From positions 1 to 64,000 of the forward strand of contig DAICXZ010000029.1 of assembly GCA_027311945.1 (NCBI GenBank): DNA of 64,000 nt. The letters run 5' to 3'. Under the pieces are notes generated by a model that worked only from the letters and a program-made list of their open reading frames with translations, made no database searches and was not told the origin of the DNA. The stretch comes from Erythrobacter sp. (GTDB taxonomy: Bacteria; Pseudomonadota; Alphaproteobacteria; Sphingomonadales; Sphingomonadaceae). Below are positions 8,707 to 16,677 of the stretch, piece by piece. Each line of letters starts with the position of its first letter. Positions within the stretch are counted from its first letter, which is position 1. The translations under genes were made by a program, and so were the position numbers.

Positions 8707-9281
8707 GCCACATGCTCCGCCAGCGCCAGCCGGGTGAGCGAAGGCAGGGTGAAGGTCTGGTGGCTGGCGATTACAGCGATCCCGCCTGCCGCAAGGTGCT
8801 CGGCCACCAGCGCCTCGACCAGCGCGACGGCGTGGGTGTCGAGCCCGTTAAGCGGTTCGTCGAGCAGCCAGATCGGCGCGCGCTGGCCCAGCAGGCGGGC
8901 AAGCGCGGCGCGTTTGCGCTGCCCGGTGGAGAGATAGCGCACCGGCACGTCGAGCAGCGGCTCCAACCCAAGCCGCTCGATCCCGACCGCTTCACCGCCG
9001 TCGATCCGGCGCCAGAAATCGAGCGCGCGGCCCAGCGGCTGGTGTTCGTCAAGCGCGGGCCGTTCGTCGAGCAGGGCGAGCGTTCCCTGCCGTTCCACCG
9101 TGCCGGAATAAGGCCGCGCTAGACCTGCCAGTATCCGCATCAGGCTCGACTTGCCGATCCCGTTCGCGCCCGCCAGTTGCAGCGCCTCGCCCGGCCCGAG
9201 CGCCAGCGACAGCCCCGCAAACAACAGCCGGTCGCCGCGTCGGCAAGCGACATTGGTCGCACGGATATGGCACTCTTCCAT
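8703..9281 (-). CDS. ccmA: Heme exporter ATP-binding protein CcmA
   Basis: A 192-residue ABC ATPase of the cytochrome c maturation complex; with CcmB it releases holo-CcmE. Walker A is GANGIGKSS, the signature is YLSTGQRKR and Walker B is IWLLDEPLNGLD. The size fits the short CcmA class. ATG at 9281 is the only plausible start (no later Met before the core fold) and it lies inside the left arm of a perfect 18-bp inverted repeat, so the ccmA initiation region may be structured. Confidence 0.94.
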   Translation of the reverse strand: MEECHIRATNVACRRGDRLLFAGLSLALGPGEALQLAGANGIGKSSLMRILAGLARPYSGTVERQGTLALLDERPALDEHQPLGRALDFWRRIDGGEAVGIERLGLEPLLDVPVRYLSTGQRKRAALARLLGQRAPIWLLDEPLNGLDTHAVALVEALVAEHLAAGGIAVIASHQTFTLPSLTRLALAEHVA

Positions 9282-9312
9282 CGCCTTGTGCGTTAGGCGA
9301 TGGAAGAGTGCC
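9269..9312. repeat. Perfect 18-bp inverted repeat between ccmA and phhB
   Basis: GGCACTCTTCCATCGCCT (9269-9286) and its exact reverse complement (9295-9312) flank an 8-base spacer. The left arm contains the first 13 bases of ccmA on the minus strand. The right arm carries the same ATGGAAGAGTGCC on the plus strand at 9300, in frame with phhB. There is no T-run on either side. It could be a cruciform or mRNA hairpin acting on the divergent pair, or an inverted duplication of the ccmA start. Confidence 0.9.
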
Positions 9313-9335
9313 TAACAAGCCAGGGGATTCGCATC

Positions 9336-9641
9336 ATGACCGACCAGTCAACCACCGCCATCGACAAGCCCAGCGAACTGGAAAGCGCGCTGGCCCGCCT
9401 GCCCGAATGGACCCTGGGCGATGCGCACAAGTCGATATCGCGCGGGTTTTCGTTCGCCGACTTTTCCGAAGCTTTCGCCTTCATGACCCGCGTGGCCATG
9501 CTAGCCGAGCAGCACAACCATCACCCCGATTGGGCCAATGTCTACAACCGCGTCGCGATCACGCTGACCAGCCACGATGCGGGAGGGCTGACCGCGCGCG
9601 ACTTTCGCATGGCCAGCGCGATCGATGCGCTGGTAGATTAG
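9336..9641 (+). CDS. phhB: Pterin-4a-carbinolamine dehydratase
   Basis: A 101-residue enzyme that dehydrates 4a-hydroxytetrahydrobiopterin. The active-site run EQHNHHPDW supplies the conserved histidines, followed by [18 protein letters not shown], typical of the PCD/DCoH family. ATG at 9336 with AGGGG upstream is preferred; an in-frame ATG at 9300, inside the inverted repeat, would add 12 residues. No phenylalanine hydroxylase gene is adjacent, so its partner cannot be read from context. Confidence 0.93.
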   Translation: MTDQSTTAIDKPSELESALARLPEWTLGDAHKSISRGFSFADFSEAFAFMTRVAMLAEQHNHHPDWANVYNRVAITLTSHDAGGLTARDFRMASAIDALVD

Positions 9642-9683
9642 GCTCAGCTTGCCACATCCGCTCGCCGGGGAGGGGAGGGAGGC

Positions 9684-11633
9684 CTATAACCCCAGATGCT
9701 CCGCCCCATTGGGGATCTGCGCGGTGGACTTGGCCACCGTATCGCCCGCCGCCTCGGCCCGGCCGCCGAGATAGCGCGCGAGGAACTCCTCGGTGATCGC
9801 GTTGAAGGCAATGTTGTTTTCCGGGCGGTGGAAGCCGTGGCCCTCATCGGGAAACAGCACATAGGTGACGGGGATGCCGTGCTTCTCCATCGCGCTCACG
9901 ATCTGGTCGCTTTCGGCCTGCTTCACGCGCGGATCGTTTGCGCCTTGCCCGATCAAGAGTGGCTTCACGATCTCACCCGCCTTGTAGAGTGGGCTGATCG
10001 ACTTGAGGAAGGCAAGGCCCTCGGGCGTGGTAGGATTGCCCATGCGTTCGTGGAACTGCTTCACCAGCGGCTCCCAATAGGGCGGGATGGTTTCCAGCAG
10101 CGTTTCGAGGTTCGAGGGGCCGACGATGTCCACTCCGCAGGCGAACACTTCGGGCGTGAAGGCGAGGCCGACCAGCGTGGCATAGCCGCCGTAGGAACCG
10201 CCCATGATCGCCACCTTGTCGCGTGCCGCAATGCCCTTTTCCACCGCCCATTCGACTGCGTCGATCAGGTCGTCGTGCATCTTGCCCGACCATTCGAGGT
10301 TGCCGGCATTAATGAAGCTCTTGCCGAACCCGGTCGACCCGCGGAAGTTCACCGACAGCACGGCATAGCCGCGGTTGGCCAGCCACTGGTGCGTGCGGTT
10401 ATAGCCATAGCCGTCACGCGCCCATGGCCCGCCGTGAACCAGCAGCACCATCGGCACCGGCGCACTCGGCACGCCGTCGCCATCCTCGTCGCAGGCCGGG
10501 GGCAGGGTGAGGAACGAGGGCAGGGTCAGCCCGTCTCGGCTGGTGATCTCCAGCGCGTGCATCGGTTGCAGCGGCGCGCCCTCCAGCTCTGGGCGGGTGT
10601 TGTAGAACTCGGTCAGCGTCTCGGCGTCGCGATCATAGAGATAGGCGCGGATCGGGGCGGTCAGCGGGTCGTTCCAGACCAGCCACTTGCGATCGTCGTC
10701 GGTGCGCGACTGCACGCCGAAATCGCCGTCGAGCCGCTCGCGCAGCCAGGCCAGCGCCGCGCCGATTTCGGGGTCGATGGCGTGATGCTCGGTGCGCAGG
10801 TAGGTCGCGCTCCAGGCGTTCACCACGCCGGTCTTGGTGTCGCGCATGGTGCCGCCGATATCGGCCTTGTCGTGTTCGGCGATGAGGGTCCGCTCGCCCG
10901 TCGCGGTGTCCTCGGCATAGAGCGCGGCGGTGTCGCGCCCCCGGCTGTCGAGCCAGTAGAGCACCGAGCCATCGGTGGTGTAGCCCGCTGTACTGGTGGT
11001 CAGAGCATCGTCCATGCCGATGCTTTCGCGCGGGTCTTCGGCGACCACGCCGTCGACGATCTCGAACATGTCGTTGCCGCCTGCTGCATTCTGCTGGATC
11101 GCCCAGCGCAGCGTCAGGCTGTCGTCGCTTTCGAAGCCGACATAGGCGTTGTTCTCGTAAACCAGCTCCAGTTCGCCGGTCTTTAGGTTGAGCTTGTGGA
11201 CATCGTGGAAGCGCGGATCGCGGTTGTTGATGCCGACGAGAATCGTGTCCTTGATGGTGTCGGAAGCACCGACGATCTGGGCGCGGGTGTTTTCGAACGG
11301 GGTCAGGCAGCGTTCTTCGCCGCTTTCCACATTGACCTGATAAAGCAGGAAGTTTTCATCGCCGCCCTTGTCCTGAATGTAGAGCAGCGAGGTGGAATCG
11401 GGCGCCCAGAAATAGGCCGGGATCGGGCGCTCGGTGGCGCTGGTCATGCGGCGCGGGTTTTCGGGATCGCCTGAGGGGGCCATCCACACGTTCATCACGC
11501 CCTCGTACGGCGCCATCCAGCTCACCCACTTGCCATCAGGGCTGATCTTGCCGCCCGAGCGGGTCGGGTTGCCGAAAATGTGATCGCGCGGGATCAGGGG
11601 GGTGTTGGCGACGGTTTCGGCGGCAGTGGTCAT
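9684..11633 (-). CDS. S9 family (prolyl oligopeptidase-type) peptidase
   Basis: A 649-residue serine peptidase with an N-terminal beta-propeller (SPDGKWVSWMAP and WAPDSTSLLYIQDK blade motifs, about residues 20-370) and a C-terminal alpha/beta-hydrolase domain. The catalytic triad is the Ser in GGSYGGYATL, the Asp in GANDPRV and the His in DEGHGFHRPEN. No signal peptide is seen, so it is probably cytoplasmic and acts on peptides, as in the S9C acylaminoacyl-peptidase-like group. ATG at 11633 with GGGAG five bases upstream is chosen over a longer in-frame extension to 12032 that is low in coding character. It ends convergently with phhB. Confidence 0.9.
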   Translation of the reverse strand: MTTAAETVANTPLIPRDHIFGNPTRSGGKISPDGKWVSWMAPYEGVMNVWMAPSGDPENPRRMTSATERPIPAYFWAPDSTSLLYIQDKGGDENFLLYQVNVESGEERCLTPFENTRAQIVGASDTIKDTILVGINNRDPRFHDVHKLNLKTGELELVYENNAYVGFESDDSLTLRWAIQQNAAGGNDMFEIVDGVVAEDPRESIGMDDALTTSTAGYTTDGSVLYWLDSRGRDTAALYAEDTATGERTLIAEHDKADIGGTMRDTKTGVVNAWSATYLRTEHHAIDPEIGAALAWLRERLDGDFGVQSRTDDDRKWLVWNDPLTAPIRAYLYDRDAETLTEFYNTRPELEGAPLQPMHALEITSRDGLTLPSFLTLPPACDEDGDGVPSAPVPMVLLVHGGPWARDGYGYNRTHQWLANRGYAVLSVNFRGSTGFGKSFINAGNLEWSGKMHDDLIDAVEWAVEKGIAARDKVAIMGGSYGGYATLVGLAFTPEVFACGVDIVGPSNLETLLETIPPYWEPLVKQFHERMGNPTTPEGLAFLKSISPLYKAGEIVKPLLIGQGANDPRVKQAESDQIVSAMEKHGIPVTYVLFPDEGHGFHRPENNIAFNAITEEFLARYLGGRAEAAGDTVAKSTAQIPNGAEHLGL

Positions 11634-11962
11634 GGGGTCTCCCTTGGGTTGGGGTAGAGCTAGGGATGATGGCGGGGAATGGGAAGGGCGGCGCTGGCAG
11701 AAGCCAGTCCACGAACTTGACGAAGTTGACATCGTGTCACCCCGGCCCTTGGGCCGAAACCCGAGGATTGGCGCGCGTTTGCAGGGCAATGGCGAAGTTG
11801 ACACTCTGCCGGATTGCAACGCGAAAGCAGACGATGGGAAAGAGCGGTTGCTGGTTATCAGCTGGCGGTGGCAAATTCGGACAGGTGGTATGATGGCAGC
11901 TATCGGCAATTTCGGTCTGAAAACGGCCTGGCAGGAAGCGACGCCACTGCGGACATCAGATG
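11634..11962. other. Non-coding stretch with short repeats
   Basis: About 330 bases without a convincing gene. An 11-bp direct repeat, CGAAGTTGACA, occurs at 11721-11731 and 11793-11803, an inverted repeat AACTT-GACG-AAGTT at 11714-11727, and a small palindrome CGGCCC-TT-GGGCCG at 11743-11756. It holds the promoter of the S9 peptidase and the downstream side of the Imm26-like gene. Confidence 0.6.
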
Positions 11963-12490
11963 CTAGTTCGAGGAACGGATAATCCGCGCTTTTGCGTAAG
12001 CTGGCGTAAGCTTCACATAGTAGTCTTTCCATTCGCCAAAACCGTGCAGCGCCTCAACCGCACTCTGGAAGATAAGGGGAGCGCTGCTGAACTGGAAATC
12101 CAGCAACTCTTCCTCGGCTTGCGTGGCCTCGCACATAATCTGTCCCTGCACATCGGTCAGGTAAACTCTACCGTCTATAAGCACCTTGAAGTTCGGGAGC
12201 AGAACGCTTGTTCGCAGCAAATCGTTACCGATGACATTCCATCGGCCGTGATAGACTAGCCCGTCCGTCGTCCAGCCGGCCAGCGCCACTTCATCGGCAG
12301 CGATGGCGGCCAAGTTCGGCCGTTCCAAATAAGCTGACCTGAACATGGCAATATAGGGCGTGCCACCGTTCTTAAGGACGCCACGCTTGACAATAGTGCC
12401 ATAACCGAATCTACCATCGGGCAGGGAAAACTCAAAAACATCGCCTTCGGACAGTTTGACGCGTTTGTGCTTGATGATTTTGTTCACCAT
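11963..12490 (-). CDS. Immunity protein 26 (Imm26)-like protein
   Basis: A 175-residue protein whose N-terminus (KRVKLSEGDVFEFSLPDGRFGYGTIVKRG) resembles the Imm26 family: a basic stretch, EGDVF, then a DGRFGYG turn before a beta strand. Known Imm26 members are predicted antidotes in contact-dependent and polymorphic toxin systems. No toxin gene, Rhs/filamentous haemagglutinin gene or secretion gene is adjacent. Base composition is visibly less GC-rich than neighbours, which suggests transfer. ATG at 12490 is used; TTG at 12511, with GGTGGAAG upstream, is an alternative. The assignment is by motif resemblance only. Confidence 0.55.
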   Translation of the reverse strand: MVNKIIKHKRVKLSEGDVFEFSLPDGRFGYGTIVKRGVLKNGGTPYIAMFRSAYLERPNLAAIAADEVALAGWTTDGLVYHGRWNVIGNDLLRTSVLLPNFKVLIDGRVYLTDVQGQIMCEATQAEEELLDFQFSSAPLIFQSAVEALHGFGEWKDYYVKLTPAYAKARIIRSSN

Positions 12491-12658
12491 CGCCGAATCT
12501 ATATCACGCAAGTGGCAACTTCCACCCCATTTTCGGCCATCCAGCTTATTATGGCGCTGTGCCGATTGCGGACCGAGACTCAGGTCTGCATTTGTCCACG
12601 CCGCCTAGCAGTTGGCAGGGGCTGTAGGAAAGCGCTGGACCGCACCGGCTCGCAACAC

Positions 12659-13276
12659 TCACAGCGCCGGATTATCATAACAATGCCAGGTAAATATCGC
12701 GAGCGCGCCGCGATGAGGCCGCCAGCCTTCCGCCAATAAACGCGTCGCCTTTTCGTCGGGCCGTTCGGGCAGCCCCAAAATCTTGCCGATCCCTGCCATC
12801 ACCGCCAGATCGCCCGCAGGCCAGATGTCGGGGCGGCCTTCCGCAAACAGCAGGTAAATCTCGGCGGACCATCTGCCGATGCCCTTGATCCGCGTGAGGT
12901 CGGCGATCGCTTCCTCGTCGTCCTCGGGCAGGTTCTCCAGATCGAGCTCGCCCGCGTGGACCAGTTCGCACAAGGACCGCGCATAGCCTTGCTTCTGGCG
13001 CGACAACCCGCAGGCGCGCAGCGTGTCGTAGTCACGGGCCAGCACCTCTGCGGGGTGTATCTCCTCGCCCAGTTCGGCCTCCAGCTTGCCCCACACCGAG
13101 GAGGCCGCCGCCACGCTCACCTGCTGGCCAACGATGGTGCGCAGCAGGGTGCGGTAGCCACGTGTCCGAATGCGCGGCTCGGGATAGCCGCAGCGCTCCA
13201 GCGCCCGCGTAATCGCCGGTTCGCGCGCGGCGATCCAGTCAAGGCTGGTGATGATCTGATCCAAGGTAAGGCCCAT
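12659..13276 (-). CDS. DNA-3-methyladenine glycosylase II-type (AlkA-like) protein
   Basis: A 205-residue DNA glycosylase of the helix-hairpin-helix GPD superfamily that excises alkylated bases. The HhH-GPD block [21 protein letters not shown] is followed by [14 protein letters not shown], which carries the catalytic Asp. The region [13 protein letters not shown] is the usual first conserved helix. The N-terminal AlkA domain of the E. coli enzyme is absent, as in many short bacterial homologues. ATG at 13276 has AAGAAGGG five bases upstream; it is divergent from the ferredoxin gene. Confidence 0.9.
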   Translation of the reverse strand: MGLTLDQIITSLDWIAAREPAITRALERCGYPEPRIRTRGYRTLLRTIVGQQVSVAAASSVWGKLEAELGEEIHPAEVLARDYDTLRACGLSRQKQGYARSLCELVHAGELDLENLPEDDEEAIADLTRIKGIGRWSAEIYLLFAEGRPDIWPAGDLAVMAGIGKILGLPERPDEKATRLLAEGWRPHRGALAIFTWHCYDNPAL

Positions 13277-13348
13277 GCGCGCCCTTCTTGCCAATTTTGG
13301 CGCCATTGCCTAGCAGCCTTGTCGAAACCAACAGAGGGATTCCCGCAT

Positions 13349-13666
13349 ATGCCGCAGCTTACCGTCGTCAGCCGTTCGGGAGAGGAAAAGACCGTCGAGG
13401 TGGGCGAAGGCCTCACCGTGATGGAAGCCATCCGCGACAACGGGTTTGACGAACTGCTCGCGCTGTGCGGCGGCTGCTGTTCGTGCGCGACCTGCCACGT
13501 CCATGTTGACCCGGCCTTTGCCGACAAGCTCCCGGCCATGAGCGAGGACGAGGACGACCTGCTCGACAGCTCGGACCATCGCGATGCGACCAGCCGCCTC
13601 TCGTGCCAGATTCCCTTCACCGGTGAGCTGGACGGCCTGAAAGTCCGTATCGCCGAGGAAGACTGA
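13349..13666 (+). CDS. 2Fe-2S ferredoxin (adrenodoxin type)
   Basis: A 105-residue ferredoxin. The cluster ligands follow the C-X5-C-X2-C-X(~36)-C pattern in [16 protein letters not shown] and later SRLSCQIPF, typical of the vertebrate/bacterial adrenodoxin type that donates electrons to cytochrome P450s or serves in Fe-S assembly. No P450 or hsc gene is adjacent, so the partner is unknown. ATG at 13349 follows an AGAGGGA ribosome-binding site. cysK follows on the same strand after about 60 bases. Confidence 0.93.
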   Translation: MPQLTVVSRSGEEKTVEVGEGLTVMEAIRDNGFDELLALCGGCCSCATCHVHVDPAFADKLPAMSEDEDDLLDSSDHRDATSRLSCQIPFTGELDGLKVRIAEED

Positions 13667-13728
13667 CTTAACGCAGGCCAAGGCAAAGCTGATTGCCCTC
13701 GGGCCGCGCGCGTCCTACTTCGGGAAGC

Positions 13729-14724
13729 ATGACAGCTCTTTCCGTCAAGACAGACAGCCTCGATCTCATCGGCAACACCCCGCTCGTTCTCCTCAAGGGG
13801 GCGAGCGAGGCTGCCGGGTGCGAAATCTGGGGCAAATGTGAATTCGCCAACCCCGGTGCTTCGGTAAAGGACCGCGCGGCCCTGTGGATCATCCGCGATG
13901 CCGAGGCGCGCGGCGAGCTGAAGCCGGGCGGCACCGTGGTCGAGGGCACGGCGGGCAACACCGGGATCGGCCTTGCGCTGGTGGCCAATGCCAAGGGCTA
14001 CAAGACGATCATCGTCATGCCCGATAACCAGAGCGCGGAGAAAATGGCCACGCTGCGCGCGCTGGGGGCGGAGCTGGTGCTGGTTCCGCCGACCAAGTTT
14101 GCCGACCCCAACCACTTCGTCCACACCAGCCGCCGCCTCGCCGAGGAAACCGAGGGCGCGATCTGGGCTAACCAGTTCGACAACGTGGCCAACCGCCGCG
14201 CGCACATCGAAAGCACCGCGCCCGAAATCTGGGAGCAGCTGGGCGGCATGGTTTCGGGCTTCACCTGCGCGGCCGGCACCGGCGGCACCATCGCGGGCGT
14301 GGCCATGGGGCTGAAGGCCTTTGACGAGAACATCCGCATCGCGCTCACCGATCCGCACGGCGCGGCGCTGTATAACTACTATGCCCATGGTGAGCTGAAG
14401 GCCGAAGGTTCTTCGGTGGCCGAAGGGATCGGGCAGGGGCGCATTACGGCGAACCTCGAAGGCGCGCCGATTGATACGCAATTCCGCATTTCGGACGAGG
14501 AAGGCCTCAGGTGGGTCGCCCAGTTGCTGCGTGAAGAGGGGCTGGCGCTGGGCCTTTCTTCGGGGATCAACGTGGCGGGCGCAGTGGCGCTGGGCCGCGA
14601 ACTCGGCCCCGATGCGCGGGTGGCGACGATCCTGTGCGACACCGGCTTCCGCTACCTCTCCACGCTCTACAACGCCGAGTGGCTGCGCGCGAAGGGCTTG
14701 CCGGTTTTCGATTGGCTAGGTTAG
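13729..14724 (+). CDS. cysK: Cysteine synthase A family protein
   Basis: A 331-residue fold-type II PLP enzyme that makes cysteine from O-acetylserine and sulfide. Lys47 in NPGASVKDRAA binds PLP; GTAGNTGIGLA is the substrate loop and AGTGGTIAGV binds the PLP phosphate. The substrate loop reads TAGNT rather than the TSGNT of typical CysK, and the insert PPTKFADPNHF is long, so a related O-acetylserine- or cystathionine-synthase-like specificity is possible. ATG at 13729 is directly preceded by GGGAAG. Confidence 0.87.
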   Translation: MTALSVKTDSLDLIGNTPLVLLKGASEAAGCEIWGKCEFANPGASVKDRAALWIIRDAEARGELKPGGTVVEGTAGNTGIGLALVANAKGYKTIIVMPDNQSAEKMATLRALGAELVLVPPTKFADPNHFVHTSRRLAEETEGAIWANQFDNVANRRAHIESTAPEIWEQLGGMVSGFTCAAGTGGTIAGVAMGLKAFDENIRIALTDPHGAALYNYYAHGELKAEGSSVAEGIGQGRITANLEGAPIDTQFRISDEEGLRWVAQLLREEGLALGLSSGINVAGAVALGRELGPDARVATILCDTGFRYLSTLYNAEWLRAKGLPVFDWLG

Positions 14725-14756
14725 GTTCATCTGGGTCGGCTTAGGGGGCCGAGATC

Positions 14757-15128
14757 ATGGCAATCGATCCGCGCGAACTGCTGAAGACCTTCAACCGCCC
14801 GCAGACGGCTCCCGAAACCGCGCCTCTGGCCGGGACGAGGGCGCAGAAGGTGCAGCGGTTGCAGGTCGGGATCTTCGGGCTTGTGTGCATGATCCTGGTG
14901 GTGGCGCTGGCCGACATCGTGGTCAGCCGCGCTGACGAGACCGAAGCGAGCGTCGTATCGAAGTCCGGGCCTGCGGTGTTGCCGTCGGAGCTTGCCGCCC
15001 CGCGCGATCCGCTGGCCGATGCCGGTGTCGTGCCTGAATTGCCGGCCGAAACCGGCACACCTGCCGAAAGCGCGCAATCTGCGCCGACCACCAATGCTCC
15101 GCTGTCCGCTGGCGTCACTGCGCAATAG
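14757..15128 (+). CDS. Small single-pass membrane protein of unknown function
   Basis: 123 residues: a short cytoplasmic N-terminus (AIDPRELLKTFNRPQ), one hydrophobic segment at about 37-57 (VGIFGLVCMILVVALADIVV), then a Pro/Ala/Thr-rich periplasmic tail. No family is recognised. Its 3' end overlaps the start of the next gene by about 35 bases in another frame, which suggests translational coupling. The two gene products may act together at the membrane. Confidence 0.65.
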   Translation: MAIDPRELLKTFNRPQTAPETAPLAGTRAQKVQRLQVGIFGLVCMILVVALADIVVSRADETEASVVSKSGPAVLPSELAAPRDPLADAGVVPELPAETGTPAESAQSAPTTNAPLSAGVTAQ

Positions 15129-15984
15129 GCTGGCACTTGCGGCTGGAGCGGCGGCGCTGGCCTTGTCAGCACCGCTGGCTGCCAGCGAGGCTGCGGCTGA
15201 AGCTGAGAGCGCCGCCACTTTGCCGCCGCTCGGCCTGATGGGGACGATCCCGATCTACTGGGGCGAAAGCGGCGGCTTTGCCGAATTGCTGGCGGGCGAG
15301 GCTGATCTGCACTGGGTGCGGGCCAGCCTGGAGCGCGACTATCGACTCGTCCCGCTCGACTATCTCTCGCCGGAGGCGCTGGCCGGGCAGAAATTCCTGC
15401 TGCTGGCCCAACCGCGCGGACTCACTGCCGACGAGAATGTCGCGCTCGATGCGTGGGTGCGGGCAGGCGGGCATCTGTTGCTGTTCGCCGATCCGCAGAT
15501 GACGGGCGAAAGCCGCTTTGCGCTGGGCGACCGGCGCCGCCCGCAGGACGTGGCGTTGCTCTCACCGATTCTCGCGCACTGGGGGCTGGAACTGCGATTC
15601 GACCCCGCGCAGGACGCAGATTGGCAAATGCGGGAATTCGCGGGCACACCCTTGCCGACTCGGCTTTCCGGCACATTTGCCAGCGCTGTAGGCACCTCAA
15701 AGTGTACCCTGATGGCAGATGATCTGGTGGCGCAATGTGGCCTTGGAAGCGGGTTTGCGCTGATTCTGGCCGATGCTGCGCTGCTCGATCTGGCCGATCC
15801 CGCTCCCGAATCCGGGGCGGCGCTCGCCACGTTGCTGGAGCGCGCCTTCGGGGACCAAGCGGGACAGGGCGGGATTGGGCGTGCTGACGTCGTTGCATCT
15901 GATAATATTACAGAGAATCAAGAATATGATCGTAATTCCGGGAGCTTAGTTAACGGACTGGAAAGCATATCTAGCCCGCCATAG
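15094..15984 (+). CDS. Exported GldG/DUF4350-like protein
   Basis: A 296-residue protein with a signal peptide (RLALAAGAAALALSAPLAAS) and a Rossmann-like/GATase-like core. The run LLLAQPRGLTADENVALDAWVRAGGHLLLFADPQM is the kind of segment found in DUF4350 and GldG-like auxiliary proteins. Its function is not known to me. The ATG at 15094 lies inside the preceding gene; no better start precedes the signal peptide. The last ~30 residues are lower in GC and polar. It ends 12 bases before the first TCCC box of the mraZ promoter region. Confidence 0.65.
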   Translation: MLRCPLASLRNRLALAAGAAALALSAPLAASEAAAEAESAATLPPLGLMGTIPIYWGESGGFAELLAGEADLHWVRASLERDYRLVPLDYLSPEALAGQKFLLLAQPRGLTADENVALDAWVRAGGHLLLFADPQMTGESRFALGDRRRPQDVALLSPILAHWGLELRFDPAQDADWQMREFAGTPLPTRLSGTFASAVGTSKCTLMADDLVAQCGLGSGFALILADAALLDLADPAPESGAALATLLERAFGDQAGQGGIGRADVVASDNITENQEYDRNSGSLVNGLESISSPP

Positions 15985-15995
15985 TGGCTGAATAG

Positions 15996-16038
15996 TCCCA
16001 CATATCCCAACATTTCCCGTAATTTCCCCTTTATTCCC
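15996..16038. promoter_or_regulatory. MraZ operator array (five TCCC boxes)
   Basis: TCCC occurs at 15996, 16005, 16015, 16025 and 16035, i.e. five GGGA boxes on the opposite strand spaced 9, 10, 10 and 10 bases, separated by AT-rich spacers. MraZ of E. coli is known to bind TGGG(N) direct repeats with a 10-bp period upstream of its own gene and to repress the dcw cluster. Position and phasing make this a strong candidate operator for autoregulation of mraZ and the downstream genes. The array is longer than the three boxes commonly described. Confidence 0.8.
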
Positions 16039-16088
16039 GCCCGGCGTCACGGTACTACGGTGAGGCATCGGACATGACTCGCGTCCAG

Positions 16089-16107
16089 CACCTCTGATTC
16101 CGAGGTG
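16089..16107 (+). promoter_or_regulatory. Small hairpin in the mraZ leader
   Basis: CACCTC and GAGGTG pair around a 7-base loop between the MraZ boxes and the mraZ start. It could be a leader structure or a protein site; no T-run follows. Confidence 0.3.
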
Positions 16108-16182
16108 ATCCAGTTGCGCCTGCGCTTCTGGCAGCGGGGAGGTCGTGTCTGGCGAAGTTGGGCTTAATTGGGGACCGGGGCA

Positions 16183-16677
16183 GTGGCATTGCCGATCCAG
16201 TACAAGGGACAGGGCTTTTCGCTTCGCGGCGAAAAGAGCCGGTTTGTGCTGCCTCCCTCATTCCGCAAGGACTTCGCCGACAAGGGCGACGAGCGCATCC
16301 TGTGCCTCGGCAAGCACGAGCGCTGGCCGTGCCTCAAGGCCTTCAGCCAATCTGCCATCGCCGGGTTTGAGGACATCCTCGACCGCGAGGAAGAAGCCGC
16401 CCTGCGCCGCGACAAGGACTATGACCGCGAACTGCGCGGCGCGCAGCTCCTGAGCTACGTCGAGGTGCCGTTCGATTCCAGCGGCCGTTTCGTGATGCCC
16501 GACCACCTGACCGACCTTGCCGGGCTGGGCGACGAGATCTTCTTCCAGGGCGGTATGCCGTTTTTCACGATCTGGGCGCCTGAAAAACTCTACTCGATGG
16601 GCGAAGCCTGGGACAACGCGCAGGCCAACTGCCGCACGCTCGCCGAAAGCGCGAAGAAGAAGGCGAAAGCCAAATGA
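16183..16677 (+). CDS. mraZ: Transcriptional regulator / division protein MraZ
   Basis: A 164-residue AbrB-fold DNA-binding protein at the head of the dcw cluster. The two SpoVT/AbrB-like halves show as [13 protein letters not shown] and [24 protein letters not shown]. The start is taken as GTG at 16183 behind GGGGACCGGGG; a TTG at 16168 is the alternative. The C-terminus ends in a Lys-rich AKKKAKAK tail. It probably binds the repeat array upstream and overlaps rsmH by four bases. Confidence 0.93.
   Translation: MALPIQYKGQGFSLRGEKSRFVLPPSFRKDFADKGDERILCLGKHERWPCLKAFSQSAIAGFEDILDREEEAALRRDKDYDRELRGAQLLSYVEVPFDSSGRFVMPDHLTDLAGLGDEIFFQGGMPFFTIWAPEKLYSMGEAWDNAQANCRTLAESAKKKAKAK

Noticed and set aside
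9696-11186. A 496-codon plus-strand frame opposite the S9 peptidase
   Set aside because: Shadow frame; the peptidase on the other strand has a full catalytic triad and ribosome-binding site.
15940-15960. TTAGTTAAC resembling a CtrA half-site near the end of the gene before mraZ
   Set aside because: The two TTAA halves are not 7 bases apart as in TTAA-N7-TTAA, and it lies within a coding region.
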